Of a stretch of DNA of 64,000 nucleotides, positions 46,757-54,026 are shown piece by piece. Within the stretch, counting starts at the first letter, position 1; every line of letters starts with the position of its first letter. The notes under the pieces are model-generated. The model saw nothing but the letters and a program-made list of their open reading frames with translations. It searched no databases and was not told where the DNA came from. The stretch is taken from contig NC_008209.1 of assembly GCF_000014045.1 (NCBI RefSeq), positions 3,805,001 to 3,869,000 of the forward strand, in the 5' to 3' direction. A program made the translations under genes and the position numbers. The DNA comes from Roseobacter denitrificans OCh 114. GTDB taxonomy: Bacteria > Pseudomonadota > Alphaproteobacteria > Rhodobacterales > Rhodobacteraceae.

Positions 46757-47284
46757 TTATTCTATGGTGTCACTGCGGTCATCCACGCCCAGAAACAGGC
46801 GGATGAGGTGACCAACCGAAAACAGCAGTATCAGCCCGCCGCCAATTGTCAGCGGCAATGATCGCAGCCCTTCGGGCAATTGGATCAACGGGATCAGGGA
46901 TCCCCATTTGAACATTGTAAGCTGTGCGCCAAACCAGAGCATCAGCGCGCCGAAGCCAGCCATAAGCACATCCGAGATCACCACGAAAAAGCTGCGGACC
47001 TTTGGCGGGACAGAACTGCGCAACAGCGATACGGAGAGGTGGGTGTTTTCATGCACCCCGACAGCGGCCCCCAGAAAGGCGATCAGCATGACGAGCAACA
47101 GCGCCGCCTGTTCCACCCATGTGGGTGTCGCGTTCAGCACGTAACGCCCGAATACCAGCCAGCCGAATATGATCGTCAGAACAACCAGTGCAACACCGGT
47201 CAGGACGCGGCAGATCAGGGCCAGCGCATCCAGAACCGCCACCATGCGTTTGACAAATATGGGAAGCGGACGCGCGTCAATCAC
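46757..47284 (-). CDS. TRAP transporter small permease (DctQ)
   Basis: With the GTG start at 47284, preceded by GGGGA, the protein has 175 residues; the frame is open to 47329. Four membrane helices are visible (for example LALICRVLTGVALVVLTIIF, AALLLVMLIAFLGAAVGVHE, LVFGRYVLNATPTWVEQAAL region), the normal DctQ pattern. It is nine bases before dctM and 77 after dctP. It forms the membrane complex with DctM. Confidence 0.87.
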   Translation of the reverse strand: MIDARPLPIFVKRMVAVLDALALICRVLTGVALVVLTIIFGWLVFGRYVLNATPTWVEQAALLLVMLIAFLGAAVGVHENTHLSVSLLRSSVPPKVRSFFVVISDVLMAGFGALMLWFGAQLTMFKWGSLIPLIQLPEGLRSLPLTIGGGLILLFSVGHLIRLFLGVDDRSDTIE

Positions 47285-47361
47285 CTGAAATCCCCACCGT
47301 GGACGTGTCTGGCCCCCGAGATCGGGCACCAGACGTTTTCAGCATGGATCAGCACCAGAGA

Positions 47362-48342
47362 TTACTCTGTGGCCTGAATAAGCTCGACCAGTGGGCGCAG
47401 GTCCGGGTTGGCCTCGAAATAGGCTTCGTACACCGGGGCCATCGCGGCCTGGAACGGCGCCTTGTCGGCGATTTCGTTCACAACCACGCCTGCGGCTTCA
47501 ACTGCGGCACGGCTGGCCGCTTCGCGCTTGTTCCAGAGGTCACGCTGATAGAGTGCAGATTCCTGTGCCGCTTCGAGCACGGCGGTTTTCATTTCATCCG
47601 ACAGCGCATTGAACGTGCCGATATTGATGCAGATACACTCCGGAATGATCAGGTGCTGCGACAGGGAATAGAAACCTGCGACTTCAAAGTGACCAGTGGA
47701 TTCATAGGAAGGCCAGTTATTTTCGGCCCCATCCACAACACCGGTTTTCAGCGCCTGATAGACCTCGGCAAAGGCCATGGGCGACGGATTGCCACCCAGT
47801 TCCGCGATCATGCCCGTGAACAATTCGTTGTTCATCACACGCACCTTCATGCCTTCGACGTCGGCTGGCGTGTTGATCGGTTTTTCGCCGTTGTAAAAGG
47901 ACCGCGCGCCCGCATCATACCACGCAAGGGGCTGGATGCCTTTTTCGGCCATGCCTGCGGCAATGATCTTGCCCGCTTCGCCATCCAGAACGCGGAACAT
48001 GTGCGGTACATCCTTGAAGATGAAGGGCAATGAAACCACATTGGCCGCCGGCACCAGCGGCCCGATGGGCCCAAGGTTGAAGTTTCCAATCTCCAGCGCG
48101 CCGGCACGCACCTGTTCAATGGCGTCGGGCTGGCTGCCGAGGGTGCCGCCGTGGAACATCTGCAGCGTGTATTCCCCGCCGGTCTTGACCGCGAGCAGTT
48201 CTGCGAATTTATCCATGGCGACGGTGTTTGGATAGCCGTCAACATGGATGTTCCAGCCACGCCAGTTGTCGGCACTTGCCACGCTTGCCAGTGCGGCCAG
48301 CGCCACGGCGCCCGCGAGTGTTTTGGTTATTCTGTTGAACAT
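47362..48342 (-). CDS. TRAP transporter substrate-binding protein (DctP)
   Basis: The 326-residue protein has a signal peptide (MFNRITKTLAGAVALAALASVASA) and the DctP fold. Ligand-site landmarks are the arginine region MKVRVMNNELFTGMIAELGG, with NPSPMAFAEVYQALKTGVVD and DGAENNWPSYESTGHFEVAG. In this family DGAENN-type sequences occur in carboxylate binders, including uronate binders. An operator for the GntR regulator lies 121 bases before the start, marking a promoter separate from that of the SDR-cupin pair. Confidence 0.92.
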   Translation of the reverse strand: MFNRITKTLAGAVALAALASVASADNWRGWNIHVDGYPNTVAMDKFAELLAVKTGGEYTLQMFHGGTLGSQPDAIEQVRAGALEIGNFNLGPIGPLVPAANVVSLPFIFKDVPHMFRVLDGEAGKIIAAGMAEKGIQPLAWYDAGARSFYNGEKPINTPADVEGMKVRVMNNELFTGMIAELGGNPSPMAFAEVYQALKTGVVDGAENNWPSYESTGHFEVAGFYSLSQHLIIPECICINIGTFNALSDEMKTAVLEAAQESALYQRDLWNKREAASRAAVEAAGVVVNEIADKAPFQAAMAPVYEAYFEANPDLRPLVELIQATE

Positions 48343-48462
48343 GATGTCCTCCCTTGGTTTTATCTGTGCGACCCTGCCGGTATACCTCGCGCATATGCAT
48401 GTAAAATGCAGCGCACGGCTCCCCTCCCTGATCAGGTGTCGTGGTTCGATACGTAAAGGAAG

Positions 48463-48476
48463 ACTAGTATACCAGA
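48463..48476. promoter_or_regulatory. GntR operator copy at the TRAP operon promoter
   Basis: ACTAGTATACCAGA at 48463-48476 matches the two sites at 49719-49752 except for the last base. The 273-base gap (48343-48615) upstream of dctP contains this site and no gene. Placement upstream of dctP supports regulation by the GntR protein at 49873. Confidence 0.7.
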
Positions 48477-48615
48477 ATTGTCAACTCTGAATGCATCCAG
48501 CACAGGCAACACATGCGTGCCAGAAACGACGAGAACGCAAAGGCTGAAAACGGTCGTTGCAGCAGGCACAACCACGCGTGACGGAGCGCGGTTGTCCATC
48601 CACAGGTGGCGTTCT

Positions 48616-48927
48616 TTACAGAAAATCATCCCGGCGCGGCGTGAAGCAATCGACAAGGGTGCCGGGTTCCAGACAGACGCAGCCATGTTCCTGATTGGAT
48701 GCGACGACAAAGCTGTCGCCCGGCCCGACCTCGCGCGTGCTGTCACCAAGGGTAAAGCGGAAACGCCCGCTTTCGACATAGGTCGACTGAACATGTGGGT
48801 GATGATGCAGTGCGCCCGTGGCACCTTCCTTGGCAAAACGAAAGGCCACCACCATCAGATCCGGGTGGTCCGAAAGCACCTGGCGGGTAACGTTTTCGCC
48901 GGTTGATACAATTGGAAAATCAGACAT
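48616..48927 (-). CDS. KdgF-like cupin protein
   Basis: The 103-residue single-cupin protein has the metal-binding set HHHPHVQSTY (residues 41-50) and His81, followed by GRFRFTLGDSTREVGPGDSF. Size and pattern match KdgF, which linearises 4,5-unsaturated uronates released by pectate and alginate lyases. Next to a TRAP transporter, an SDR and a GntR regulator with a UxuR-like operator, this role is reasonable. It is 20 bases downstream of the SDR gene. Confidence 0.82.
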   Translation of the reverse strand: MSDFPIVSTGENVTRQVLSDHPDLMVVAFRFAKEGATGALHHHPHVQSTYVESGRFRFTLGDSTREVGPGDSFVVASNQEHGCVCLEPGTLVDCFTPRRDDFL

Positions 48928-48947
48928 ATCGGACCCTTTCAGGACAA

Positions 48948-49691
48948 TCAGGAAAACACCATGCCGCCGTTGATGTCGATATTCGCACCGGTGATGAAGG
49001 CGGAATCCGAACAGGCGAGAAACAGGATCAGATTGGCCGTGTCCTCGGTCGTGCCCTGCCTTTTGACGGGGGCCGCCGCCTCAAAACCGCGCCGACCGGC
49101 ATCAGGTGTGTGTACGTTGTGGAAATCAGTATCAATCATGCCGGGGCACAGGGCGTTCACACGGATGTCCGGCCCTAGTTCTTTCGCAAGACCGCGCGTC
49201 ATGGTCATGACCGCACCCTTGGACGTGGCATAGGCCACCGCACCGGCACCGCCGCCATCGCGCCCCGCCTGACTGGCGAGGTTCACGATTGCGCCCGTCT
49301 TCATATGCTCAAGACAGGCTTTGGTCATCAGGAACGTACTGGTCAGGTTCAGATCCATAACGGCGTTCCAATGTTCCAGCGGCATCTCGGCGATTGTTTT
49401 ACGCGCGATCAGGCCGCCCGCGTTATTGACCAGAACATCAATTCCGCCAAATTCAGCGACGGTTTTCGAAACCAATGCCGCGACGTCTTTAGGATTGGTC
49501 AAATCACCTTTCAGGGCAAAGGCCTGTCCGCCCTGCGCCTTGATCTGCGCCACGGCGGCATCCGCACCGGTACTGCTGGAAAAGTAATTGATGGCCACCT
49601 TGGCCCCTTCCGATGCCAGCTTGAGCGCTGCGGCCTGACCGATGTCACGCCCCCCACCTGTTATAATTGCCGTTTGCCCTGCAAGTTTCAT
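48948..49691 (-). CDS. SDR-family oxidoreductase of the uronate locus
   Basis: The 247-residue protein has TGGGRDIG at residues 11-18, VNNAGG at 89-92 and catalytic Ser140, Tyr154 and Lys158. The end GANIDINGGMVFS is typical of 3-ketoacyl-reductase-like SDRs. In uronate pathways SDRs of this class reduce 4-deoxy-5-keto-uronate (DehR) or oxidise/reduce KduD-type intermediates; the exact step is not provable here. It is the first gene of the minus-strand pair with the cupin, starting opposite the GntR gene with operators in between. Confidence 0.88.
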   Translation of the reverse strand: MKLAGQTAIITGGGRDIGQAAALKLASEGAKVAINYFSSSTGADAAVAQIKAQGGQAFALKGDLTNPKDVAALVSKTVAEFGGIDVLVNNAGGLIARKTIAEMPLEHWNAVMDLNLTSTFLMTKACLEHMKTGAIVNLASQAGRDGGGAGAVAYATSKGAVMTMTRGLAKELGPDIRVNALCPGMIDTDFHNVHTPDAGRRGFEAAAPVKRQGTTEDTANLILFLACSDSAFITGANIDINGGMVFS

Positions 49692-49718
49692 GGCCCGCCC
49701 TTTCCGCTGCTACGTCAT

Positions 49719-49752
49719 ACTGGTATACTAGTCATTTAACTGGTATACCAGT
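49719..49752. promoter_or_regulatory. Tandem GntR operators in the SDR/GntR divergent promoter
   Basis: Two 14-bp sites, ACTGGTATACTAGT (49719-49732) and the perfect palindrome ACTGGTATACCAGT (49739-49752), have centres exactly 20 bp apart, two helical turns. The core TGGTATACCA is the known UxuR/ExuR-type hexuronate regulator motif. Both divergent genes would be controlled. Confidence 0.85.
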
Positions 49753-49872
49753 GTCAAGTCCACGGCGCGCCCAAGGATCGCAACGGGGTTGCGCATGAGT
49801 CCCACCCTGCCCTGCGGCGAAACCATTTCTGGCAGGACCCCTGAGGCGCAGAAAGACGAAGGAGGTGATGCT

Positions 49873-50559
49873 ATGGCTCAGGCCACACAACTTGGCGAGC
49901 GGCGCACCAGCGTTGACGACATATTTGACCACCTTCACGCGGAAATCCTGTCCTTGCGCCTGCGACCGGGTGACAAGATTTCCGAAGCGGATATCGCCGC
50001 CCGGTTCGGCGTGTCCAGACAGCCGGTGCGGGACGCTTTCAACCGGCTGGCCACGCTCGACCTGTTGGTGATCCGCCCGCAACGCGCCACCGAAGTGAAA
50101 CGGTTTTCAGCGCGTGAGATTGCCAAGTCACGTTTTGTGCGCGCCGCCGTGGAACAGGAAGTTCTGCGCCGCGCGGCGTGCTACTGTGATGCAAGCGGCG
50201 CAGCAGACCTCGACGCGGCACTTGCGGCACAGGAACGGGCAATAAAACAGGATGACCTCGAAACATTCGGGGCGCTGGATTACGCGTTCCATGAGACCCT
50301 GTGCCAGATCGCACAGGTGGATTTCGCCTTTGACGTCATCCGCAAAGAGAAATCAAACGTCGACCGTCTGTGCATTCTGAGCCTGTCAAAAGGGGATCGG
50401 ATGCCTGATCTTGTGGCCGATCACCGGCGTATCGCGCAAGCTGTCAAAACCCATGATGCGCAAAGTGCGATGGAAAACGGCATGCGCCACCTTTCCCGGC
50501 TGGATGCAACGATCGAACAGATTTCGATCACAAATGCGAATTACTTCGAGCGCGAATAA
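49873..50559 (+). CDS. GntR-family (FadR-type) regulator of the uronate locus
   Basis: The ATG at 49873, six bases after GGAGGTG, gives 228 residues; the longer frame to 49789 is not needed. The winged helix is at about residues 17-75 (LHAEILSLRLRPGDKISEAD, ARFGVSRQPVRDAFNRLATL) and the FCD effector domain follows (ALDYAFHETLCQIAQVDFAF), with His residues suitable for metal. UxuR and ExuR belong to the same FCD group. It probably represses its own gene, the SDR-cupin pair and the TRAP operon through the three operators. Confidence 0.92.
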   Translation: MAQATQLGERRTSVDDIFDHLHAEILSLRLRPGDKISEADIAARFGVSRQPVRDAFNRLATLDLLVIRPQRATEVKRFSAREIAKSRFVRAAVEQEVLRRAACYCDASGAADLDAALAAQERAIKQDDLETFGALDYAFHETLCQIAQVDFAFDVIRKEKSNVDRLCILSLSKGDRMPDLVADHRRIAQAVKTHDAQSAMENGMRHLSRLDATIEQISITNANYFERE

Positions 50560-50676
50560 TCCCGCAACCTGATCAGGCCGCGCTTCGCGCACCGTCTTTC
50601 AAACCATCAAACGGCGTATGACGATGCGGCTGCAGTCAGGCGCAGCACGGGCTTTTTCATTTTCTGTTTCTTTTTT

Positions 50677-50702
50677 TGAACCCAACGCGGCAGTGGCGCG
50701 AC
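50677..50702 (+). promoter_or_regulatory. ECF-type promoter upstream of the RTX gene
   Basis: TGAACC (50677-50682), a 16-base spacer and CGAC (50699-50702) form the same pattern as the two promoters at 53.9 kb. A seven-base T-run ends in the first base of the motif. It lies about 115 bases before the RTX start, leaving a leader of roughly 110 bases. Confidence 0.75.
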
Positions 50703-50817
50703 CAATGGGTATCTCGCCAGTTGCGGGGCACTGACACAAGGCCAGAACACCTTGGGCAGGCTTCGGACAGGCGGCGGTGAAATTGAAAACAACGATGATA
50801 TTAGCATGGAGAATCCA

Positions 50818-52464
50818 ATGTCGATTTTTAATCTTTTCAACCTTTTTTCCAACGGCCTCGACATCAAGGGCTCAAACAAGAGTGACCTGATCATCGGTTC
50901 CTTTGGCAATGACAAGATCGCCGGAAACGGTGGTGATGATTTGATGTTCGGTCTGTTTGGCAATGACAAGATGTCCGGTGGTCTGGGCGACGACAGGATC
51001 TTTGCAGGTGCAGGCCGTGACATCGTCGAAGGCGGCGAGGGCGAAGATGCCCTTTATGGCAACAACGGCAATGACGTGATCGTCGGCAACAGAGGCAACG
51101 ACAAGATGTTCGGCGGATCCGGCAACGACAAGCTGGTCTGGAACAACGGCGACGGGTCGGACCTGATGAACGGCGGCAGCGGGTATGATAAGGTACAGGT
51201 GAATTTCGACACCGACCTTGTGGATGATGATCTGCAAAACAAGGACGTCGCTGAATTTGAGACGACTGAAACAGGCGTCCAGTTCGCCCGCACCGAAGTG
51301 AATGACCAATCCGAACGCGGTCTGTTCCAACTCGACATTCGCGAAACCGAAGTGCTGGAGACGAATTTCGGCGGCGGTGATGATACCGCAGTGATCAAGG
51401 GCGATGTGCTTGAAAAGATCGCTCTGGACCTTGATGGCGGGGACGGCATCGACACGCTCGATCTGTCCCAGGTTGATTCGGGCATCAAGGTGGACCTTGC
51501 CGCTGGCAAACTGGCGCATTCCAAGGCCGAAAACTTCGAAAACGTCATTGGCACCGAGTATCAGGATCTGCTCAGGGGCGATGCGCAGGACAATGTCATT
51601 TCGGGCCTTGGCGGCGATGACCAGCTTGGCGGTCGGGCCGGCAATGACACGTTGATCGGCAACAAGGGCAACGACAAGGTCTTTGGCGGGGACGGCGATG
51701 ATCTGCTGATCTGGAACAATGGCGACGGGTCGGACCTGATGCACGGCGGCAACGGATATGACCGCTTGCAGGTCAACTTTGACACGGACCTTGTGAATGA
51801 CGATCTGCAAAACAAGGATGTCGCCGAGTTTTCCGTGGCGGACATCGGGCTGCAATTTGCGCGTACCGAGGTGAATGATCAGTCAGAGGCTGGCCTGTTC
51901 CAACTCGACGTGCGCAACATTGAAGTGTTGGAGACGAACTTTGGCGGCGGCGACGACGCGGCCGTGATCAAGGACAACATCCTCAAGCGGATCGAACTTG
52001 AACTGGATGGCGGCGATGGCGTGGACCTTCTCGACCTCAGCGACGCAGCATCGGCGGTCACTGTTGATCTTGCGGCAGGCACCATCACCGACGGGGCGAA
52101 CACATCCACCGCGATCAATTTCGAGAACGTCACCGGCACCGATTTCAACGACACGATCATCGGCAACGATCAGGACAACGTGATCCGCGGTGGTGCCGGA
52201 AATGATGTGATGTCAGGCGGTGCGGGTGCAGATACGTTCGTCTTCTTCGAAGAAGACGCGGGCGTCGACATCATCCTCGATTTCGAGATCGGCGTGGACA
52301 GCCTTCTGTTCCTCACCAACGATCCGGAGGTCACAACCGACAGCCTGCTGTCGAACCTGACGCAGACCGGGGACGACGTGGAACTGGCCTTCAACAACAA
52401 GGTGATCACATTCGAAGACACTGTGGTTTCCGACTTTAACGCCGACGATTTCATGATTGTATAG
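50818..52464 (+). CDS. RTX (hemolysin-type calcium-binding) secreted protein with duplicated module
   Basis: The ATG at 50818 has GGAGA seven bases upstream and gives 548 residues; an ATG at 50806 is also possible. Acidic RTX nonapeptides (GGxGxDxU) occur at about residues 28-125, 250-315 and 440-475. Between them, a roughly 190-residue module occurs twice (about residues 84-250 and 275-445), each holding WNNGDGSDLM, VNFDTDLV, NDDLQNKDVAEF, FARTEVNDQSE and LETNFGGGDD. The end FNADDFMIV is the usual C-terminal type I secretion signal area. No signal peptide is present, consistent with type I export; no transporter genes lie nearby. Likely a surface or released calcium-binding protein; function unknown. 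Confidence 0.88.
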   Translation: MSIFNLFNLFSNGLDIKGSNKSDLIIGSFGNDKIAGNGGDDLMFGLFGNDKMSGGLGDDRIFAGAGRDIVEGGEGEDALYGNNGNDVIVGNRGNDKMFGGSGNDKLVWNNGDGSDLMNGGSGYDKVQVNFDTDLVDDDLQNKDVAEFETTETGVQFARTEVNDQSERGLFQLDIRETEVLETNFGGGDDTAVIKGDVLEKIALDLDGGDGIDTLDLSQVDSGIKVDLAAGKLAHSKAENFENVIGTEYQDLLRGDAQDNVISGLGGDDQLGGRAGNDTLIGNKGNDKVFGGDGDDLLIWNNGDGSDLMHGGNGYDRLQVNFDTDLVNDDLQNKDVAEFSVADIGLQFARTEVNDQSEAGLFQLDVRNIEVLETNFGGGDDAAVIKDNILKRIELELDGGDGVDLLDLSDAASAVTVDLAAGTITDGANTSTAINFENVTGTDFNDTIIGNDQDNVIRGGAGNDVMSGGAGADTFVFFEEDAGVDIILDFEIGVDSLLFLTNDPEVTTDSLLSNLTQTGDDVELAFNNKVITFEDTVVSDFNADDFMIV

Positions 52465-52490
52465 TTAACCAGTACTTCCGAGGCGAGTGG

Positions 52491-52515
52491 CCCCGTCAGC
52501 TTTTGGCTGGCGGGG
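52491..52515 (+). terminator. Hairpin after the RTX gene
   Basis: CCCCGTCAGC at 52491-52500 pairs with GCTGGCGGGG at 52506-52515 with one mismatch and loop TTTTG. No T-run follows, so some read-through into the sigma factor gene at 52703 is possible. Confidence 0.55.
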
Positions 52516-52702
52516 TTACGTTATCTGCCCGGCCACGGTTTGTAGGTGCGGTGCAATCGCACGGCAACTAAACCACCCCATGGGCGGAAAAACGCACAGC
52601 ACTGCAACACGCGCACGCGGTTGTCTCGCTTATGAGTTGTGTCTGCCGATGCGCGATGGCACTTCTTGTCTGCACAAGGATCTGGACCGGTAAACATCAA
52701 AG

Positions 52703-53239
52703 ATGGAAGACAAAGACCTCATTGCACGTATTGCTGCTGGCGACAAAGGTGCCATGCGGGACCTCTACACCCGGTATGATCAGGCCATCTATGCCTTTGC
52801 CATGGGGCGCTGCGGAAATGGCGAACTTGCATCAGACTGCGTGCATGACACGATGCTTGATGTGTGGCGCACCGCATCGCGCTTTGGCGGACAGTCAAGC
52901 GTCAAGACCTGGCTGTTTTCGATCGCGCGCAACAAGCTGGTCGATGCATTGCGCAAACGCGGCAAGCTCTCCTTTGTGGATGAGGTGCCCGAAAGCGCGG
53001 ATACGGCCCCCGACCCTGAGGCCGCTGCCATCGCGGCATCGGAAAAGCAACGGCTTCATACCTGTCTGAAGGGGTTGAAAGACGTGCAGCATTCCGCCAT
53101 CCGCCTCGCCTTTCTCGAAGACCTGACCTATCCCGAAATCGCGGAAATCGAAGCGGTGCCGGTCGGAACGATCAAAACCCGCATCTTTCACGCCAAACAA
53201 GCGTTGATGCGGTGTCTCAGCGCTGGTTTGCATCGCTGA
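52703..53239 (+). CDS. ECF-type RNA polymerase sigma factor
   Basis: The 178-residue protein has only regions 2 and 4. Region 2 is about residues 15-85 (LYTRYDQAIYAFAMGRCGNG, CVHDTMLDVWRTASRFGGQS, VKTWLFSIARNKLVDALRKR). Region 4 is about residues 115-170 (SAIRLAFLEDLTYPEIAEIE, VPVGTIKTRIFHAKQALMRC). It is 238 bases downstream of the RTX gene and convergent with the anti-sigma gene. It lacks the TGAACC-N16-CGAC promoter in its own upstream region, so it may be transcribed constitutively or by read-through. Its predicted targets are the RTX gene, the anti-sigma gene and the subtilase. Confidence 0.93.
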   Translation: MEDKDLIARIAAGDKGAMRDLYTRYDQAIYAFAMGRCGNGELASDCVHDTMLDVWRTASRFGGQSSVKTWLFSIARNKLVDALRKRGKLSFVDEVPESADTAPDPEAAAIAASEKQRLHTCLKGLKDVQHSAIRLAFLEDLTYPEIAEIEAVPVGTIKTRIFHAKQALMRCLSAGLHR

Positions 53240-53276
53240 AGCGGCTGTGTGACGCCCCTGCGCACGTGCCGTCAGA

Positions 53277-53843
53277 TCACTGTTGCACAACCAGTTCGAC
53301 CAGATCGCTACGCGCATCCAGCGCAACGGCAGCCTCTTGCAGAGATGTCGCATCAGCGAAGGACACCCGCACAAGGCCCAAAGCTGTCGGCCCATCCGTG
53401 ATCGTGCCGCCCAAAGGCCCGAGCAACGCGCCGATGTCACCAAACGTCGCGCTATCGGCGAATTTGACCTGCAACACGAACGCCCCTGCCCCTTCGGTTG
53501 CAGGGGTAAAACCTGTCGGCACGCCGCTGCTGCGCGGAACCACCACCTGCCAGGCAAGAACGGCAATTGCCGCGACCGCTGCATATCGTGCAAGCTGCGC
53601 CCAAGGACTGCTGTTCATATTTGCCGGCTGGGGCACGGGCGACATGCTGGCAGACAACCTGTCCCAGACCGCATCGCTGTTGTCATGTTTCGGCTCTTGC
53701 GCCAGCGCGCCGCGCACGGCTTGCATCAATGCGACTTCGCCAGAAAGAGCGGCATCCCTTGCCATGGCCTCTTCGAACGCCGCCCGATCCTGCGGGGACA
53801 GCCGATCTTGCACATAGTTCAGTATTTGGTCGTCACGATCCAT
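53277..53843 (-). CDS. Putative membrane anti-sigma factor without zinc motif
   Basis: The 188-residue protein has a cytoplasmic N-terminus (MDRDDQILNYVQDRLSPQDR, with EALMARDAAL-like helices) similar to anti-sigma domains but with no HxxxCxxC zinc motif. One membrane helix lies at about residues 82-102 (WAQLARYAAVAAIAVLAWQV). The periplasmic part (about 120-188: FVLQVKFADSATFGDIGALL, ITDGPTALGLVRVSFADATS) has a beta-alpha-beta-beta-alpha-beta look similar to inhibitor-I9 and subtilase propeptide domains. It faces the sigma gene tail to tail and is divergent from the subtilase gene. Anti-sigma function is inferred from this context; the fold reading is mine, not a search result. Confidence 0.82.
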   Translation of the reverse strand: MDRDDQILNYVQDRLSPQDRAAFEEAMARDAALSGEVALMQAVRGALAQEPKHDNSDAVWDRLSASMSPVPQPANMNSSPWAQLARYAAVAAIAVLAWQVVVPRSSGVPTGFTPATEGAGAFVLQVKFADSATFGDIGALLGPLGGTITDGPTALGLVRVSFADATSLQEAAVALDARSDLVELVVQQ

Positions 53844-53880
53844 CTCGGCAAAGCCATTCAGTTGCAGTGTTCATGGCTTT

Positions 53881-53906
53881 GTCGCACAGTCTTGCGCAAA
53901 GGTTCA
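53881..53906 (-). promoter_or_regulatory. ECF-type promoter for the anti-sigma gene
   Basis: On the minus strand, TGAACC (53906-53901), 16 bases and CGAC (53884-53881), preceded by a seven-base T-run, match the RTX and subtilase promoters. The -10 lies 38 bases before the anti-sigma start at 53843. A sigma-dependent anti-sigma gene would give negative feedback. Confidence 0.8.
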
Positions 53907-53944
53907 AAAAAACTTGGCAATACTGCCTGTTTTTTCATTCATAT

Positions 53945-53970
53945 TGAACCCTCGCGCACCTCGGTGCGAC
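53945..53970 (+). promoter_or_regulatory. ECF-type promoter for the subtilase gene
   Basis: TGAACC (53945-53950), 16 bases and CGAC (53967-53970) lie 57 bases before the subtilase start. Inside the spacer, GCGCA and GTG are shared with the anti-sigma promoter. Together the two form a divergent pair, 38 bases apart at their -35 elements. Confidence 0.8.
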
Positions 53971-54026
53971 GGATATAGCGAAGGCGGACGCGATGTTGCG
54001 CCCCCACGTCCAACAGGAGATACCAA

